This document shows positions 17,085 to 26,399 of a DNA stretch of 64,000 bases, piece by piece. Source of the stretch: JBHHUI01 sp965248775 (GTDB lineage: Bacteria; Chloroflexota; Anaerolineae; Anaerolineales; JBHHUI01). A program made the position numbers and the translations under genes. The stretch spans positions 4,898,001 through 4,962,000 of the forward strand of contig OZ252150.1 in assembly GCA_965248775.1 (NCBI GenBank), given 5' to 3'. The notes beneath the pieces were generated by a model, which searched no databases, was not told where the DNA came from, and worked only from the letters and a program-made list of their open reading frames with translations. Position 1 is the first letter of the stretch. The number at the start of each line of letters is the position of its first letter.

Positions 17085-19341
17085 GCTCCACCTCCACCAC
17101 CTGTATACACCCGGTTTTTCCTTGAGTCAACAAACCACTGATAGGAATAAGTAATGACATCACTGAACGCAAGCAGGCAAAAGAGGCACTGCTCCGCTCA
17201 AACAGAGCGTTGCGTGTCTATAGCTCTTGCGGTCAGGCGCTAACGCGTGCAACAAATGAAATTGAGTTGCTGTATGAAATCTGCCGGCGGATTGTAGCTG
17301 ATGGCGGCTACAAGCAGGCCTGGGTTGGCTTTGCGGGGCAAGACGAGCAAAAGACGGTGCGACCCGCAGGGCAGTATGGTTTCGAAGCTGGTTACCTGGA
17401 CACACTCAACGTTGTCTGGTCGGATACAGAGCACGGGCGCGGCCCCACAGGTACGGCCATCCGCACGGGGCAGCCAAGTGTGGCAAACCACATCCAGAGC
17501 GATCCTCGTTTCGAACCCCGGCGCGCGGCGGCGATCGAACAGGGCTACGCAGCTGCCCTAGCACTGCCGTTGATTTCAGGCGGCCAGACCCTTGGCGTGT
17601 TGATTATTCATGCCAGCGAGCCGGATGCCTTCGACGCAGAGGAAGTTGCGCTGTTAGGCGAGGTTGCCGACGACCTGGCCTTTGGGGTTCTGGCGCTCCA
17701 CGCCCTCGGTGAGGAATCCGAACAGCAGGCGCGGGCGCTCGCCGCCGAGCGGCGGCGACGGGAGCAACTGGAATTACTGGAGCAGGTGTCTTCGTCCTTG
17801 CGACAGGCGGAGAATATGGACGAGCTGTTCAGCGGCGTGGTAGAGGAAGTCCGAGCGTTGGTGCATATGGATGTCGAGGCGATTCTGTTGCTTCGGGGCG
17901 AACAATTGGAGTATGCGATCGTACGAGGGCCGCAGGAGTTGAAGGATTGGCTGCATAAAGATATCATCTCCAAAGATGAACTTGTGAAAATAGTGAAATC
18001 GGGCCAGGCCGAATTCAGGTCTGATTTGCCTTTTGATGTTCAAGGTTCCGCGGCAGTTTTGCCGCTCACATCTGGTCAGGGCGTTCATGGCGCGTTGATT
18101 TTGTATTGGTTTGAGCAGAAGGAATTTTCTGTGGATGAACAACGTCTGCTAGCTACCATTGTGGACATGGCCGGTATTGCGCTGGAAAGGATGCAGGTGT
18201 TCGAGACATTGGAACAGCAAGTTGCGGATCGCACCTTTGAACTTTCAACGCTATACGCAGTGACAACCCTGCTCGCTTCCGACGAGGACTTCTCAAGCAT
18301 GCTCTCGGAGTCGCTTGAGAAGTTGTTGACTGCGATTGATGCAGAGGCGGGGGCGCTGCACCTGCTAGATGAGGAGCACACAAAATTAGAACTATTCGCA
18401 CAGCATGGTCTGGACGTGGTGTTGGCCTCCGATCTCGATACCGTCGCGCTCGACAGTGAACTGTGGGGCCGGGTGATCATACAGGAGCAAGCGATGCTGC
18501 AAACGGGTCTGCAAGAAAATGGTCGTGTGCCGGCGGTGATTCGGGACACTGACCTGCAGGGCTTTGTTGGCGTGCCCATCCGGCCGAGTGATACGACACT
18601 CGGCGTCTTAGGTGTTTTTTATGCACAGGGTCGAGAGCCATCTTCGGAACAGGTCGGCCTGATCAACCTGGTGGCCGAACAAATAGGGCTCGCTTTCGAT
18701 CGTGCGCAGTTGCGCCAAAAGGCCGAGCTCGCCGCAATTACGGAAGAACGGCAACGCTTAGCGCGCGAGTTGCATGATGCAGTAATACAGTCTTTGTACA
18801 GCCTGTTGTTTCTTGCAAAAGCAGCCGGGAACTTTGCCGCGTCCGGCAAGTGGGGCCAGGCTAGACACAACCTGGTAGCGGTTCAGGAATCTGCGCAAAA
18901 AGTACTCAAAGAAATGCGCTTGCTGGTTTATGAATTGTTGCCCGCTTCGCTGCAGGAGCGTGGCCTGGTCGGCATTTTGCAACACAGGCTCAGAGCTGTG
19001 GAGCAGCGTTCAGGCATGGAAACCCACTTTGGCGCGGAAGGGAATATCGAATTGCCCAGCGCGCTGCAATTAGGCATCTACCGCATCGCGCAGGAGGCGC
19101 TGAACAATGTGTTGAAACACGCGTCGGCAAGCGAAGTAAGCTTACACTTGTCGCGCGACGGCCAGCGAGTAGAAATGGAGATTGAGGACAACGGGAATGG
19201 CTTTAATGTGAATGATTCCAGCGCAGGCATGGGACTGCAAAGCATGCGCGAACGCGCCGAAGCTCTGGGAGGTGTGCTGCGCATAACTTCCAAAATAGGA
19301 GCAGGCACAAGCGTGCAACTTGTAATCGAGGAGCTGGCGGC

Positions 19342-19989
19342 ATGACAGAGAAAATAAAACTTGTGGTGGTTGACGACCATGCAGTCGTGCGCACGGGCAT
19401 CTCGGCCTGGGTGGCATCCGAGCCCGATTTGGCGCTGGTCGGAGAAGCTGCCGATGGGAAGCAGGGCGTAGCCAAAGCGCTTGAACTCAAGCCGGACGTG
19501 ATTCTGATGGACCTGGTCATGCCCAAGAAAGACGGCATCGAGGCCATCCGGGAGATCGTGCGAGAAAATGCAGAGGCGCGCATATTGATGATGACCAGCT
19601 TTTCCGAACAAGCCAAGTCCGTGGAAGCAATCCGAGCCGGTGCCATGGGCTTCATCCTGAAAGACACCTCACCCGAAGAAATGCTGCGGGCGATCCGAGA
19701 CGTGCATGCGGGTAAACCGTGGCTATCTGCAGAGATCACGCGTGCGCTGATGCACGCACGTCGCTTGCACAAAGAGGCCGCTCCTGAAAGCAAGCAGCTG
19801 ACGAAACGCGAAGTCGAGGTGCTGAAACTCATCGCGCAGGGAATGTCAGATGCGGAAATCAAGAGTGAACTCACGATCAGCAAAGCAACTGTACGCTTTC
19901 ATGTGACGAACATTCTGGCCAAGTTACACTTAGAGAACCGTACGCAAGCCGCCTTATATGCCATCCGGCAAAGATACGTGACTGTGTAG
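19342..19989 (+). CDS. NarL/FixJ-family response regulator, second cassette
   Basis: 215 residues, near-identical to the regulator at 10486-11133. The receiver keeps D11-D12, Asp57 (VILMDLVMP) and the Lys of FILKDTSPEE; the LuxR HTH reads ISKATVRFHVTNILAKL. Its ATG overlaps the stop of the disrupted kinase (ATGA). With the kinase split by two IS elements, phosphate may now come only from the intact paralogue at 6581-10489 or from a truncated soluble kinase. DNA targets are unknown but likely overlap those of the first copy because the recognition helices match. Confidence 0.94.
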   Translation: MTEKIKLVVVDDHAVVRTGISAWVASEPDLALVGEAADGKQGVAKALELKPDVILMDLVMPKKDGIEAIREIVRENAEARILMMTSFSEQAKSVEAIRAGAMGFILKDTSPEEMLRAIRDVHAGKPWLSAEITRALMHARRLHKEAAPESKQLTKREVEVLKLIAQGMSDAEIKSELTISKATVRFHVTNILAKLHLENRTQAALYAIRQRYVTV

Positions 19990-20020
19990 TGCAGCTGTAC
20001 CTCAAACATTTCATCTCGAT

Positions 20021-20046
20021 AAGACGGTCTTCTCAGACCGTCTTTT
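20021..20046 (+). terminator. Rho-independent terminator after the second regulator
   Basis: AAGACGGTCT, short TCTC loop, AGACCGTCTT and T-run. It is the counterpart of the hairpin at 11165, with the loop changed. Confidence 0.88.
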
Positions 20047-20267
20047 TGATCATCTAGAAGCGTTGCCACACTTGTTACGCGCATACTTTGCGGGCCTAAA
20101 GTTTTCGTTGGGCGCTGCTCTGTATATTAACCAGGATTTGAGAGATCGAAAAGACTGTCATTATCGGTTAAGCAAGACTAACGCTATGAGGGAAGAAATC
20201 TTTTACATAATCCGATAGTATGAGCGTGAATGAGGAATTGGAAGCAGTTACAAACGAAGGGGATGAA

Positions 20268-20666
20268 ATGAGCCAAGTTCTGATAGTAGAAGATATACCC
20301 GCCAACCAGATAATCATGAGCAAGGCACTGACCAAGGTTGGCGGTTACGAAGTGATGGTGACGGAAGATGTAGAACAAGTATTGGCACTGACGCAGGCGG
20401 GCCAGGTAGGGTTGGTGGTGATGGACATAAACCTGAAAAACAGTTTCTACCAAGGGCGCGGCGTGGACGGCCTGGAGATTACCGGCATTCTGAAGAGCGA
20501 CCCGATAACGCGTGACATTCCGGTATTGCTCGCATCGGCGCACGCTGTGAACGGCAAAGGGGCAAGGCTGTGCGCGCAATCTGGCGCCGATGGATATATC
20601 GGCAAACCGTTTGAACTTCACGCATTTGTCGGCCATGTGCAGCAGCTGCTCGCAAAGTGCTCGTAG
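20268..20666 (+). CDS. Stand-alone receiver (CheY-like) protein, copy 2
   Basis: MSQVLIVEDIPANQ start at 20268, with a purine-rich AAGGGGATGAA upstream; an in-frame ATG at 20220 adds 16 residues shared by the other copies. Receiver residues E8-D9, Asp53 (VVMDINL), LLASAHA and Lys in GYIGKPFE are kept, so it is probably functional. It is about 85 percent identical to copy 1. It follows the second regulator after a terminator and the conserved leader, so it likely has its own promoter in that leader. Confidence 0.88.
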   Translation: MSQVLIVEDIPANQIIMSKALTKVGGYEVMVTEDVEQVLALTQAGQVGLVVMDINLKNSFYQGRGVDGLEITGILKSDPITRDIPVLLASAHAVNGKGARLCAQSGADGYIGKPFELHAFVGHVQQLLAKCS

Positions 20667-20833
20667 CCGAATGCTGTAGTGACTGTTTTCGTTTTCCTCG
20701 CCAACACCGCTCGCTAACCGACATCCTCGCCACGCTGGACTCGTCATGGCACACCGCAACGGATAAAAAGTGTCACAACAACAGATATCGCAGCGCTACA
20801 TGAGATTCTGGTTTTTTTGTTAGCGGAGATGAC

Positions 20834-21025
20834 ATGAATAAGACTACTTTGCGCCTCAGTGTGCCCATTCTAAGCCTTTGGGGGTTGCTCTTGAGTTCAA
20901 CCGGAGCTTGGGTCGTGTTCGCTTTGCGCGGACCTATTGTTACTCAGCTTTATGGCGTGGACATCTTGGGATGCGTGAAATGGGTATTTCTAGTCGACCA
21001 TCTTTGGCTGCGTATGTGTAAATAA
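20834..21025 (+). CDS. Small hydrophobic protein (63 aa), unknown
   Basis: ATG at 20834 follows GCGGAGATGAC. MNKTTLRLSVPILSLWGLLL continues into one hydrophobic segment (about 9-33), then a second weaker one near 45-57. No family recognised; it may be the start of a longer membrane protein that was truncated, since the frame ends abruptly in an AT-richer non-coding stretch. Confidence 0.35.
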   Translation: MNKTTLRLSVPILSLWGLLLSSTGAWVVFALRGPIVTQLYGVDILGCVKWVFLVDHLWLRMCK

Positions 21026-21454
21026 GTGGGCGTTGCTGGGCTAACGCTAATCTCTCTGATCGCGAGGTCGGATTTAACGATTTTTTAGAACGTAAAGATC
21101 TAAATGAAATCGAAGATTATCGAACACAATAGAGTAAAAATTTTCTATCTAGATGTCTTCAGCTTGGCCACTGTATGCGTAGACATCCTCTACAGACATG
21201 CGAGATCACGAAATGTATTCAGGTAACGATGCGCAATCCCATCCAGCCCTACAGGACGGGGTGGACTGAACGCAACGACATGCTCGACATTTCGCCAGAC
21301 GCTGTCCTGCGTATTAAGCAGAGATTGAGATATCGGAAAGACTTTCATTCTCGGCCAAGCAAAAATAGCACTATAAGGGAAGAAACCTTTCAGAAAATCC
21401 AACCGTTTCAGTGTGAATGATGAACTGAAATCAGCTACGAGTTGTGGAGATGAA

Positions 21455-21871
21455 ATGAGCCAAGTTCTGATAATCATAGAAGATAGGCCCGCCAACCAGG
21501 TGATCATGAGCAAGGCGCCGAACAAGGTTGACGGTTACGAGGTGATGGTGACGGAAGATGTAGAGCAAGTATTGGCACTAACGCTGGCGGGCCAGGTAGC
21601 GTTGGTATTTATAGATATAACCCTGAAAAACAGTATCTATCAAGGACAAGGTGTGAACGGCCTGGAGATTACCCGCATGTTGAAGAGCGATCCGAGAACG
21701 CGTGACATTCCGGTATTGCTCACCTCGGTGCACGCTATGAACGGCGCTGGGGCCTGGCTGTACGCGCTTTCTGGGGCCGATGGCTATATCGGAAAGTCGT
21801 TTGAACTTCACGCATATGTAGACGGTGTGCAACCGTTGCTCCCTGAGCAGCCCCGTAGTCTAACGCTGTAG
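21455..21871 (+). CDS. Stand-alone receiver (CheY-like) protein, copy 3, degenerating
   Basis: Starts MSQVLIIIEDRPANQ, one residue longer than the other copies in strand beta-1, with the acidic pair kept. The phosphoacceptor is kept in FIDITL, but the Lys loop is GYIGKSFE (Pro to Ser) and the switch region reads LLTSVHA. Several other core positions differ from copies 1 and 2 (A to P in the first helix, G to D). The conserved leader upstream is recognisable but more diverged. It is probably a third cassette whose kinase and regulator are missing, now decaying or changed in role. Confidence 0.65.
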   Translation: MSQVLIIIEDRPANQVIMSKAPNKVDGYEVMVTEDVEQVLALTLAGQVALVFIDITLKNSIYQGQGVNGLEITRMLKSDPRTRDIPVLLTSVHAMNGAGAWLYALSGADGYIGKSFELHAYVDGVQPLLPEQPRSLTL

Positions 21872-22087
21872 CGACTCCTTTCGCTTTCCTCCCCAACACC
21901 GCTCGCATTCCGGCAGCCTTGACACGCTGGATATTCTTCTGGTGGACTTGTGTAGGACGCCATAGGAAGAGCGCAAATACCTGCAAATGGCAATCAAGAA
22001 TTCACACTTCGTTTACTGACAGAGCATGTCAGATCAATAATAATGTTTGTTGTGCAAGAAATAATGTATGATATAAACACTATACAT

Positions 22088-22110
22088 TTTACTAGGTGAA
22101 ACCTAGTAAA
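22088..22110 (+). promoter_or_regulatory. Perfect 10-bp hairpin in the MCP leader
   Basis: TTTACTAGGT, GAA loop, ACCTAGTAAA. It lies about 270 bp before the MCP start in an AT-rich leader. No T-run follows directly, so it is not a classical terminator. It could be an operator or an RNA-stability element. Confidence 0.4.
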
Positions 22111-22183
22111 TTAATCAGGAGAAGATAGTCTCAAAAGGCTATCCATTTCGATTGGATGACACTATCACTTTAAGGAGGATGCT

Positions 22184-22279
22184 GTGGAAGAAGAATCCGA
22201 CACCAAAAGATTTTGGGAAGATGGCCACATTCTCTCTCGCCGGCCAGCAACGATAAGAGGAAAGCTTATGACTAACTAG
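22184..22279 (+). CDS. Short leader peptide candidate (31 aa) before the MCP gene
   Basis: GTG at 22184 follows AAGGAGGATGCT, the strongest ribosome binding site in this stretch. The frame reads MEEESDTKRFWEDGHILSRR then PATIRGKLMTN and a TAG stop. It ends about 97 bp before the MCP start. No homologue is recalled. It could be a leader peptide or a translated part of a regulatory leader; an ATG in another frame at 22179 is too near the ribosome binding site. Confidence 0.35.
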   Translation: MEEESDTKRFWEDGHILSRRPATIRGKLMTN

Positions 22280-22376
22280 AAAGCCGCAGGTTCAATATCC
22301 ATCGGCTGGGGATGGCGGTGCCGGAAGAAGTATTTTCACAGGAAAGACATAAGACACTATATAAGGAAATTTAGTC

Positions 22377-24977
22377 ATGAATATAAAAGCAAGTTTACGG
22401 GTCAAATTACTGGCGGCGTTTGTTATTGTGTTGGTCGTCAGCAGCGCCGTGGCCGTCTTTGGCTACAAGACACAGGTGGATCGCAGCGAAACAATTGGGT
22501 GGATCGACCACACCAACGAAGTAATAACAGCAGCAGATGCAACCCTGATCGGTCTGATCAACATGGAGACCGGTTTTCGCGGGTATATGGCCACCGGCGA
22601 TGAGAACTTCCTCGAACCGTATCACGTCGGCGAGGTGGAGGTCGCTGAGACTCTCGCGGAATTGAAGGAACTCACCTCCGACAATCCGGCCCAGGTGGCT
22701 CGCTGGGAAGAGATTGAAGTCGCTTGGCATAGCTGGCAAGCAGAATGGATTGAACCGGGCATCGCGATTCGGGAACTGGCCAACAACGCCACCCATAGTG
22801 CAGATGCTCTCCACGATGTGATTGCCGAAGGGCGCGGCAAAGAATCCATGGACGAGTTGCGCGGCGTTCTGCACGAGCTGGAGAACGAGATGGTGTCCGA
22901 GGGTAATCTGGGGGCCACCGTTCTGGTCGCCCAGTTAACAGAAGACATCGTCAATCAAGAGACCGGCATGCGTGGCTTTATTGTGACGGGTGAAGAGGGC
23001 TTCCTGGATCCTTACACAGGCGGCCAAGCGGATTGGGTCAGTCTTATGGCTGCGCTACAACCTAGCCTGGCTGGCAGTGCTTCTGCCCAGGATCTGGCCG
23101 AGCGTACCGACGCACTATCCGCTCAGTGGCAGGAAGATGCGGCCGAGCCCTGGATCGCGGCCCGGCGCGGGGTGAATGAAAATCCCACGACGGTTGATGA
23201 TGTCGCCGCTTATGTGGACAGCGGGGGCGGCAAGCAGTTTATGGATCTCATGCGATTGGATCTGGCCGAAGCGCGTGAGGTTGAGCACAACTTGCTTGTG
23301 GAGCGCGAGGAGGCAGATGCGACTGCCACCGCGCTGGCGAGTAGCGTGACGATCTTCGGCACTCTGGCGGCAATTGTCGCCGGCCTGTCAATCGCTTTCT
23401 TCCTCTCACACAACATTTCCAACGCCGTGAATGTCATCGCGAAAGCAGCAGCGGGCATCGCTGCCGGGGACCTCGACCAACAGGTACAGGTCGAGAGTAA
23501 AGATGAGTTGGGCGCGATGGCAACCACATTCCAACAAATGATCGCCTACCTAAGAGAAATGTCCGCGGCAGCCAGGCTGCTCGCACAGGGCGACCTGACC
23601 GCCAAGGTAGCTCCGCAGTCCGAGAAGGACGAGCTGGGCAACGCCTTTGCACAGATGATCGCCAACCTGCGCGACATAATAGGTACGGTGTCCGACAACA
23701 CCGCCAGTGTCGAGGGGGCGGCGAGCGGCCTGCTCCAAATTTCCGGACAAGCCGGGCAAGCGACCTCACAGATCGCCGGCACCATCCAACAAATCGCGCA
23801 GGGCACAGTGCAGCAATCTTCAGCTGTCACGGAAACTGCCGGAACTGTTGAGCAGGTGGGGCGTGCCATCGACGGTGTAGCGAAGGGTGCCCAGGAACAG
23901 GCAACTGCCGTCGCCAGTTCTTCCGAAATGACCGCACAGATCTCAACTGCCGTACAACAGGTGGCGGCCAATGCCCAGGCCGGCGCCAAAGGCGCGGCCG
24001 AGGAGGCCGAATCGGCTCGCGACGGCGCACAGAAAGTAGACGCCACGGTTGCCGGCATGGAATCCATCCGGGAGAAAGTTGGGCTCTCGGCCGAGAAGGT
24101 GCAGGAGATGGGGCAGCGACCCGAGGAAATCGGCGCCATTGTCGAGACTATCGACGACATCGCCTCGCAGACCAACCTGCTGGCGCTGAACGCGGCCATC
24201 GAAGCCGCCCGCGCCGGCGAACACGGCAAGGGCTTCGCGGTGGTGGCCGACGAAGTGCGCAAACTGGCCGAGCGCGCCAGCGGCGCCACGCGCGAGATCT
24301 CTGACCTAATCAAGAATATCCAGAAGACGGTGGCCGAGGCCGTGACGGCCATGAACGACGGCGCCACCGAAGTGGAAGCAGGTGTGGAGCGCGCCAACGA
24401 ATCGGGGCAAGCACTGGCAGATATCCTGGAGGGTGTCGAGCAGGTTACGCAGCAAGTGGAAGAGATTGCCTCCGCGGCGGAAGAGATGGAAAATTCGACC
24501 GATGAGTTGGTGAAATCGATTGACGGCGTCTCCGCTGTGGTGGAAGAGAATACGGCTGCCACCGAAGAAATGTCGGCCGGCTCCAGCGAGGTGACGCAGG
24601 CTATGGAGAATATCGCCAGCATTAGCGAGCAGAACAGCGCAGCGGCGGAGGAAGTGAGCGCCGCCACGGTGGAGATGACCGCCCAGGTAGATGAAGTGAC
24701 CACCTCGGCCCAAATCCTAAGCGACCTGGCGAGTACGCTACAACAAGCCGTGTCGCAGTTCACGCTGTCGACAAATGGCGACGGTGAAGCGGCTTCGCGT
24801 CCTCGTCTAGTCGACGAGACTGGGCAGCACCCCGGCGGGGCGCCGACCCGACGTGGGGGACGTGGTGGCGCAACTGTCGGCGAGCAAGCCCAGGCTGAGC
24901 AGGGAGCGCTTGTGGCAAGCTCACCCGCGAGCAATGGGCGTCAGTATGAAAAGCTGCCGGTTGCCGGCGGCGACTAA
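22377..24977 (+). CDS. Methyl-accepting chemotaxis protein with two CHASE3-type sensor modules
   Basis: 866 residues. Membrane helix 1 (about 10-30), a long outer region with two CHASE3-like four-helix modules (each marked by ETGFRGYMATG / ETGMRGFIVTGEE), membrane helix 2 (about 318-345), HAMP (about 345-440), then the signalling coiled coil with the hairpin tip EAARAGEHGKGFAVVADEVR near 605-625. It should control CheA through the CheW encoded 41 bp downstream. The last 60 residues are an Arg/Gly-rich tail read through two palindromic modules (D and E), so this C-terminus is partly made of repeat DNA. No pentapeptide for CheR docking is seen. Confidence 0.94.
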   Translation: MNIKASLRVKLLAAFVIVLVVSSAVAVFGYKTQVDRSETIGWIDHTNEVITAADATLIGLINMETGFRGYMATGDENFLEPYHVGEVEVAETLAELKELTSDNPAQVARWEEIEVAWHSWQAEWIEPGIAIRELANNATHSADALHDVIAEGRGKESMDELRGVLHELENEMVSEGNLGATVLVAQLTEDIVNQETGMRGFIVTGEEGFLDPYTGGQADWVSLMAALQPSLAGSASAQDLAERTDALSAQWQEDAAEPWIAARRGVNENPTTVDDVAAYVDSGGGKQFMDLMRLDLAEAREVEHNLLVEREEADATATALASSVTIFGTLAAIVAGLSIAFFLSHNISNAVNVIAKAAAGIAAGDLDQQVQVESKDELGAMATTFQQMIAYLREMSAAARLLAQGDLTAKVAPQSEKDELGNAFAQMIANLRDIIGTVSDNTASVEGAASGLLQISGQAGQATSQIAGTIQQIAQGTVQQSSAVTETAGTVEQVGRAIDGVAKGAQEQATAVASSSEMTAQISTAVQQVAANAQAGAKGAAEEAESARDGAQKVDATVAGMESIREKVGLSAEKVQEMGQRPEEIGAIVETIDDIASQTNLLALNAAIEAARAGEHGKGFAVVADEVRKLAERASGATREISDLIKNIQKTVAEAVTAMNDGATEVEAGVERANESGQALADILEGVEQVTQQVEEIASAAEEMENSTDELVKSIDGVSAVVEENTAATEEMSAGSSEVTQAMENIASISEQNSAAAEEVSAATVEMTAQVDEVTTSAQILSDLASTLQQAVSQFTLSTNGDGEAASRPRLVDETGQHPGGAPTRRGGRGGATVGEQAQAEQGALVASSPASNGRQYEKLPVAGGD
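24798..24824. repeat. Palindromic module D, copy in the MCP tail
   Basis: Core TCGTCTAGTCGACGAGACTG. It pairs with 15824-15850 on the opposite strand with two mismatches in 27 nt. It encodes RPRLVDETG in the MCP tail and keeps the frame. Confidence 0.7.
24826..24857. repeat. Palindromic module E, copy in the MCP tail
   Basis: Core AGCACCCCGGCGGGGCGCCG then ACCCGACGTGGG. It matches the outer unit at 696-754 (29 of 32) in opposite orientation. It lies one base after module D, so two modules are in tandem here. Confidence 0.65.
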
Positions 24978-25017
24978 ATGCCAGTCATCTGGCCATTCAG
25001 TTTATGGGAGCAATTTA

Positions 25018-25533
25018 ATGGAAGATCAACTCGTTGTATTCGAGCTGGCTGATGAACATTACGGCGTGGACATCGCCGCCGTGGAGGGCATCATCAAGAT
25101 GCAGTCCATCACATCCGTGCCGCACGCGCCGTCCTTCGTCGAGGGCGTCACCAACCTGCGCGGCAGCGTGCTACCAGTGCTCGATCTGCGTAAGCGTTTT
25201 GGCATGCCGCAAACGGACTATACGAATGAAACGCGCATTGTCGTCATAGAGCTGGGCGGGAATTCGGTGGGCATGGGAGTGGACGGCGTCTCGGAAGTGT
25301 TGCGCGTGCCCGAGAACGCCATCGAACCGCCTTCGCCGTTGGTAACGTCAGTGGACTCGGCTTTCATCACAGGAATTGCCAAGGTGGACGAGCGGCTGGT
25401 GATCCTGCTGGACCTGAGCAAAGTGCTCTCGATCAAAGAGAGTACTGAACTGCAGTCTGTGCAGAATGCCGATGAAAAGACATCAGATAAAGCTCCGGTC
25501 AAAGCTACCCAGCCCGTGCCGGTCGCGGCTTGA
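25018..25533 (+). CDS. cheW: CheW chemotaxis coupling protein
   Basis: ATG at 25018 follows ATGGGAGCAATTTA. The protein (171 aa) starts MEDQLVVFELADEHYGVDIA and has the CheW fold markers VEGIIKMQSITSVPHAPSFV, GVTNLRGSVLPVLDLRKRFG and VDGVSEVLRV. It should link the upstream receptor to a CheA kinase, which is not in this window. The last 25 residues are Lys/Pro/Ala-rich. A strong terminator 56 bp downstream closes the mcp-cheW unit. Confidence 0.95.
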   Translation: MEDQLVVFELADEHYGVDIAAVEGIIKMQSITSVPHAPSFVEGVTNLRGSVLPVLDLRKRFGMPQTDYTNETRIVVIELGGNSVGMGVDGVSEVLRVPENAIEPPSPLVTSVDSAFITGIAKVDERLVILLDLSKVLSIKESTELQSVQNADEKTSDKAPVKATQPVPVAA

Positions 25534-25588
25534 CGCCCACAAAGAACTAACCTGGCTGAGAAAGCCACACACTGACGACGCAAGATCG

Positions 25589-25624
25589 AAAAGCGGCGTG
25601 CCCCATATGGAGCACGCCGCTTTT
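25589..25624 (+). terminator. Rho-independent terminator after cheW
   Basis: AAAAGCGGCGTGC, ten-base loop, GCACGCCGCTTTT. The A-run before and T-run after would let it work in both directions. Confidence 0.9.
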
Positions 25625-25737
25625 ATTCCGTTAATGCGGATGTTTTCTGGCTGCGCATAGGAGAACTGTCACTGAAATAAGCGCTATATTTGATAGGTAA
25701 TCGTTGAGCGCTACAGGTTGAGAAAGCTGTACTCAGT

Positions 25738-25772
25738 CCCGTCTAGTTGTCGACCTCGACAGGACGGCATTT
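25738..25772. repeat. Intergenic palindrome with TGTCGACCTCGACA core
   Basis: CCGTCTAGT, then TGTCGA-CC-TCGACA, then GGACGG: nested inverted repeats between the cheW terminator and the OmpR regulator remnant. It resembles module D in size and GTCGAC core, but is not the same sequence. Confidence 0.4.
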
Positions 25773-26399
25773 TGCGGCGCCGCATTATTTGGCTCTGGGT
25801 TCACACGCGCCTTTACACCGCACATCAGGATGTAAACGGCTACTAATTTAGGGGCGCCATAGTCCTGATCGTATAGCCATATCTGGGTACGGTAACAACA
25901 TGACACGGCTTTGATGGGTCAAGTTCAATCTTCTCGCGTAAGTTCTTTACATGCACACGCACGAGGTCCGACGACCCGGCGTCAAAGGGATAATCCCACA
26001 CATCGTGCAGCAATTTCATAGGCGAAAAGACTTCATCCGGATGACTCATCAAGTAGTACAACAAGTCGAATTGCACCGGCGTGAGCGTCACCTCACCTTT
26101 TGGCGTTGTGGCCGTGAATGCCTTGCAATTGAGGTGTAGATCGTGGATGACGATCTTGTCGCGCCTCGTTGAGTTTTTTTCGACAGGCTTGTTTCGATTG
26201 CCTCGCCGTAAAATAGCCCGGATGCGTAACAATAATTCGTCGACGTTGAATGGCTTCGTCAAGTAATCATCGACGCCAGAACGGAACCCAGCAATTTTGT
26301 CTTCATTGCTCGATAGCGAAGTCAGGAACAGAATGGGTAAGTCAGCCAGTATCGGATCAGCGCGCAGCTGTCTGCAGACCTCATAGCCGTCCATGCCTA

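Larger units (their letters stand above)
15590..17140 (-). mobile_element. IS701-family element (1,551 bp)
   Basis: Perfect 20-bp inverted repeats CAGTGGTTTGTTGACTCAAG at 15590 and complement ending 17140; 4-bp target duplication ATAG at 15586-15589 and 17141-17144, as expected for IS701. It lies 41 bp beyond the IS1 copy in the same kinase gene, so two independent insertions hit one PAS-coding segment. Confidence 0.92.
12071..19345 (+). pseudogene. Very large multi-PAS/GAF histidine kinase, split by IS1 and IS701 elements
   Basis: Exons of the former gene are 12071-14721, 15549-15589 and 17145-19345 (one target-duplication copy kept for each IS). They sum to 4,893 nt, exactly 1,631 codons, and read smoothly across both joints (HIINTYLKDVNG; GFIGISNDITERK). 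The N-terminus has about seven or eight membrane helices to residue 255 resembling a MASE3-type sensor. It is followed by PAS domains (about 290-870 and the split one), three GAF domains (from about residue 910), a HisKA_3 domain (ARELHDAV, His in LHD) and HATPase_c (AQEALNNVLKHA, DNGNGF, GMGLQSMRERA). The 3' part could still be translated from an internal start near 17210 as a soluble GAF-GAF-GAF-kinase, but the full protein is lost. The stop overlaps the next regulator by 4 bp. Confidence 0.9.

Noticed and set aside
22261..22340. Possible c-di-GMP-I riboswitch before the MCP gene (AAAGCCGCAGGTTC and CCATC...GATGG)
   Set aside because: The paired helices and the tetraloop-receptor of the GEMM class could not be built from the sequence; only short motif resemblance remains.
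23546..24934. 462-codon minus-strand frame inside the MCP gene
   Set aside because: It arises from the biased codon use of the signalling coiled coil; Ser/Ala-rich with no domain, fully antisense to a clear MCP.
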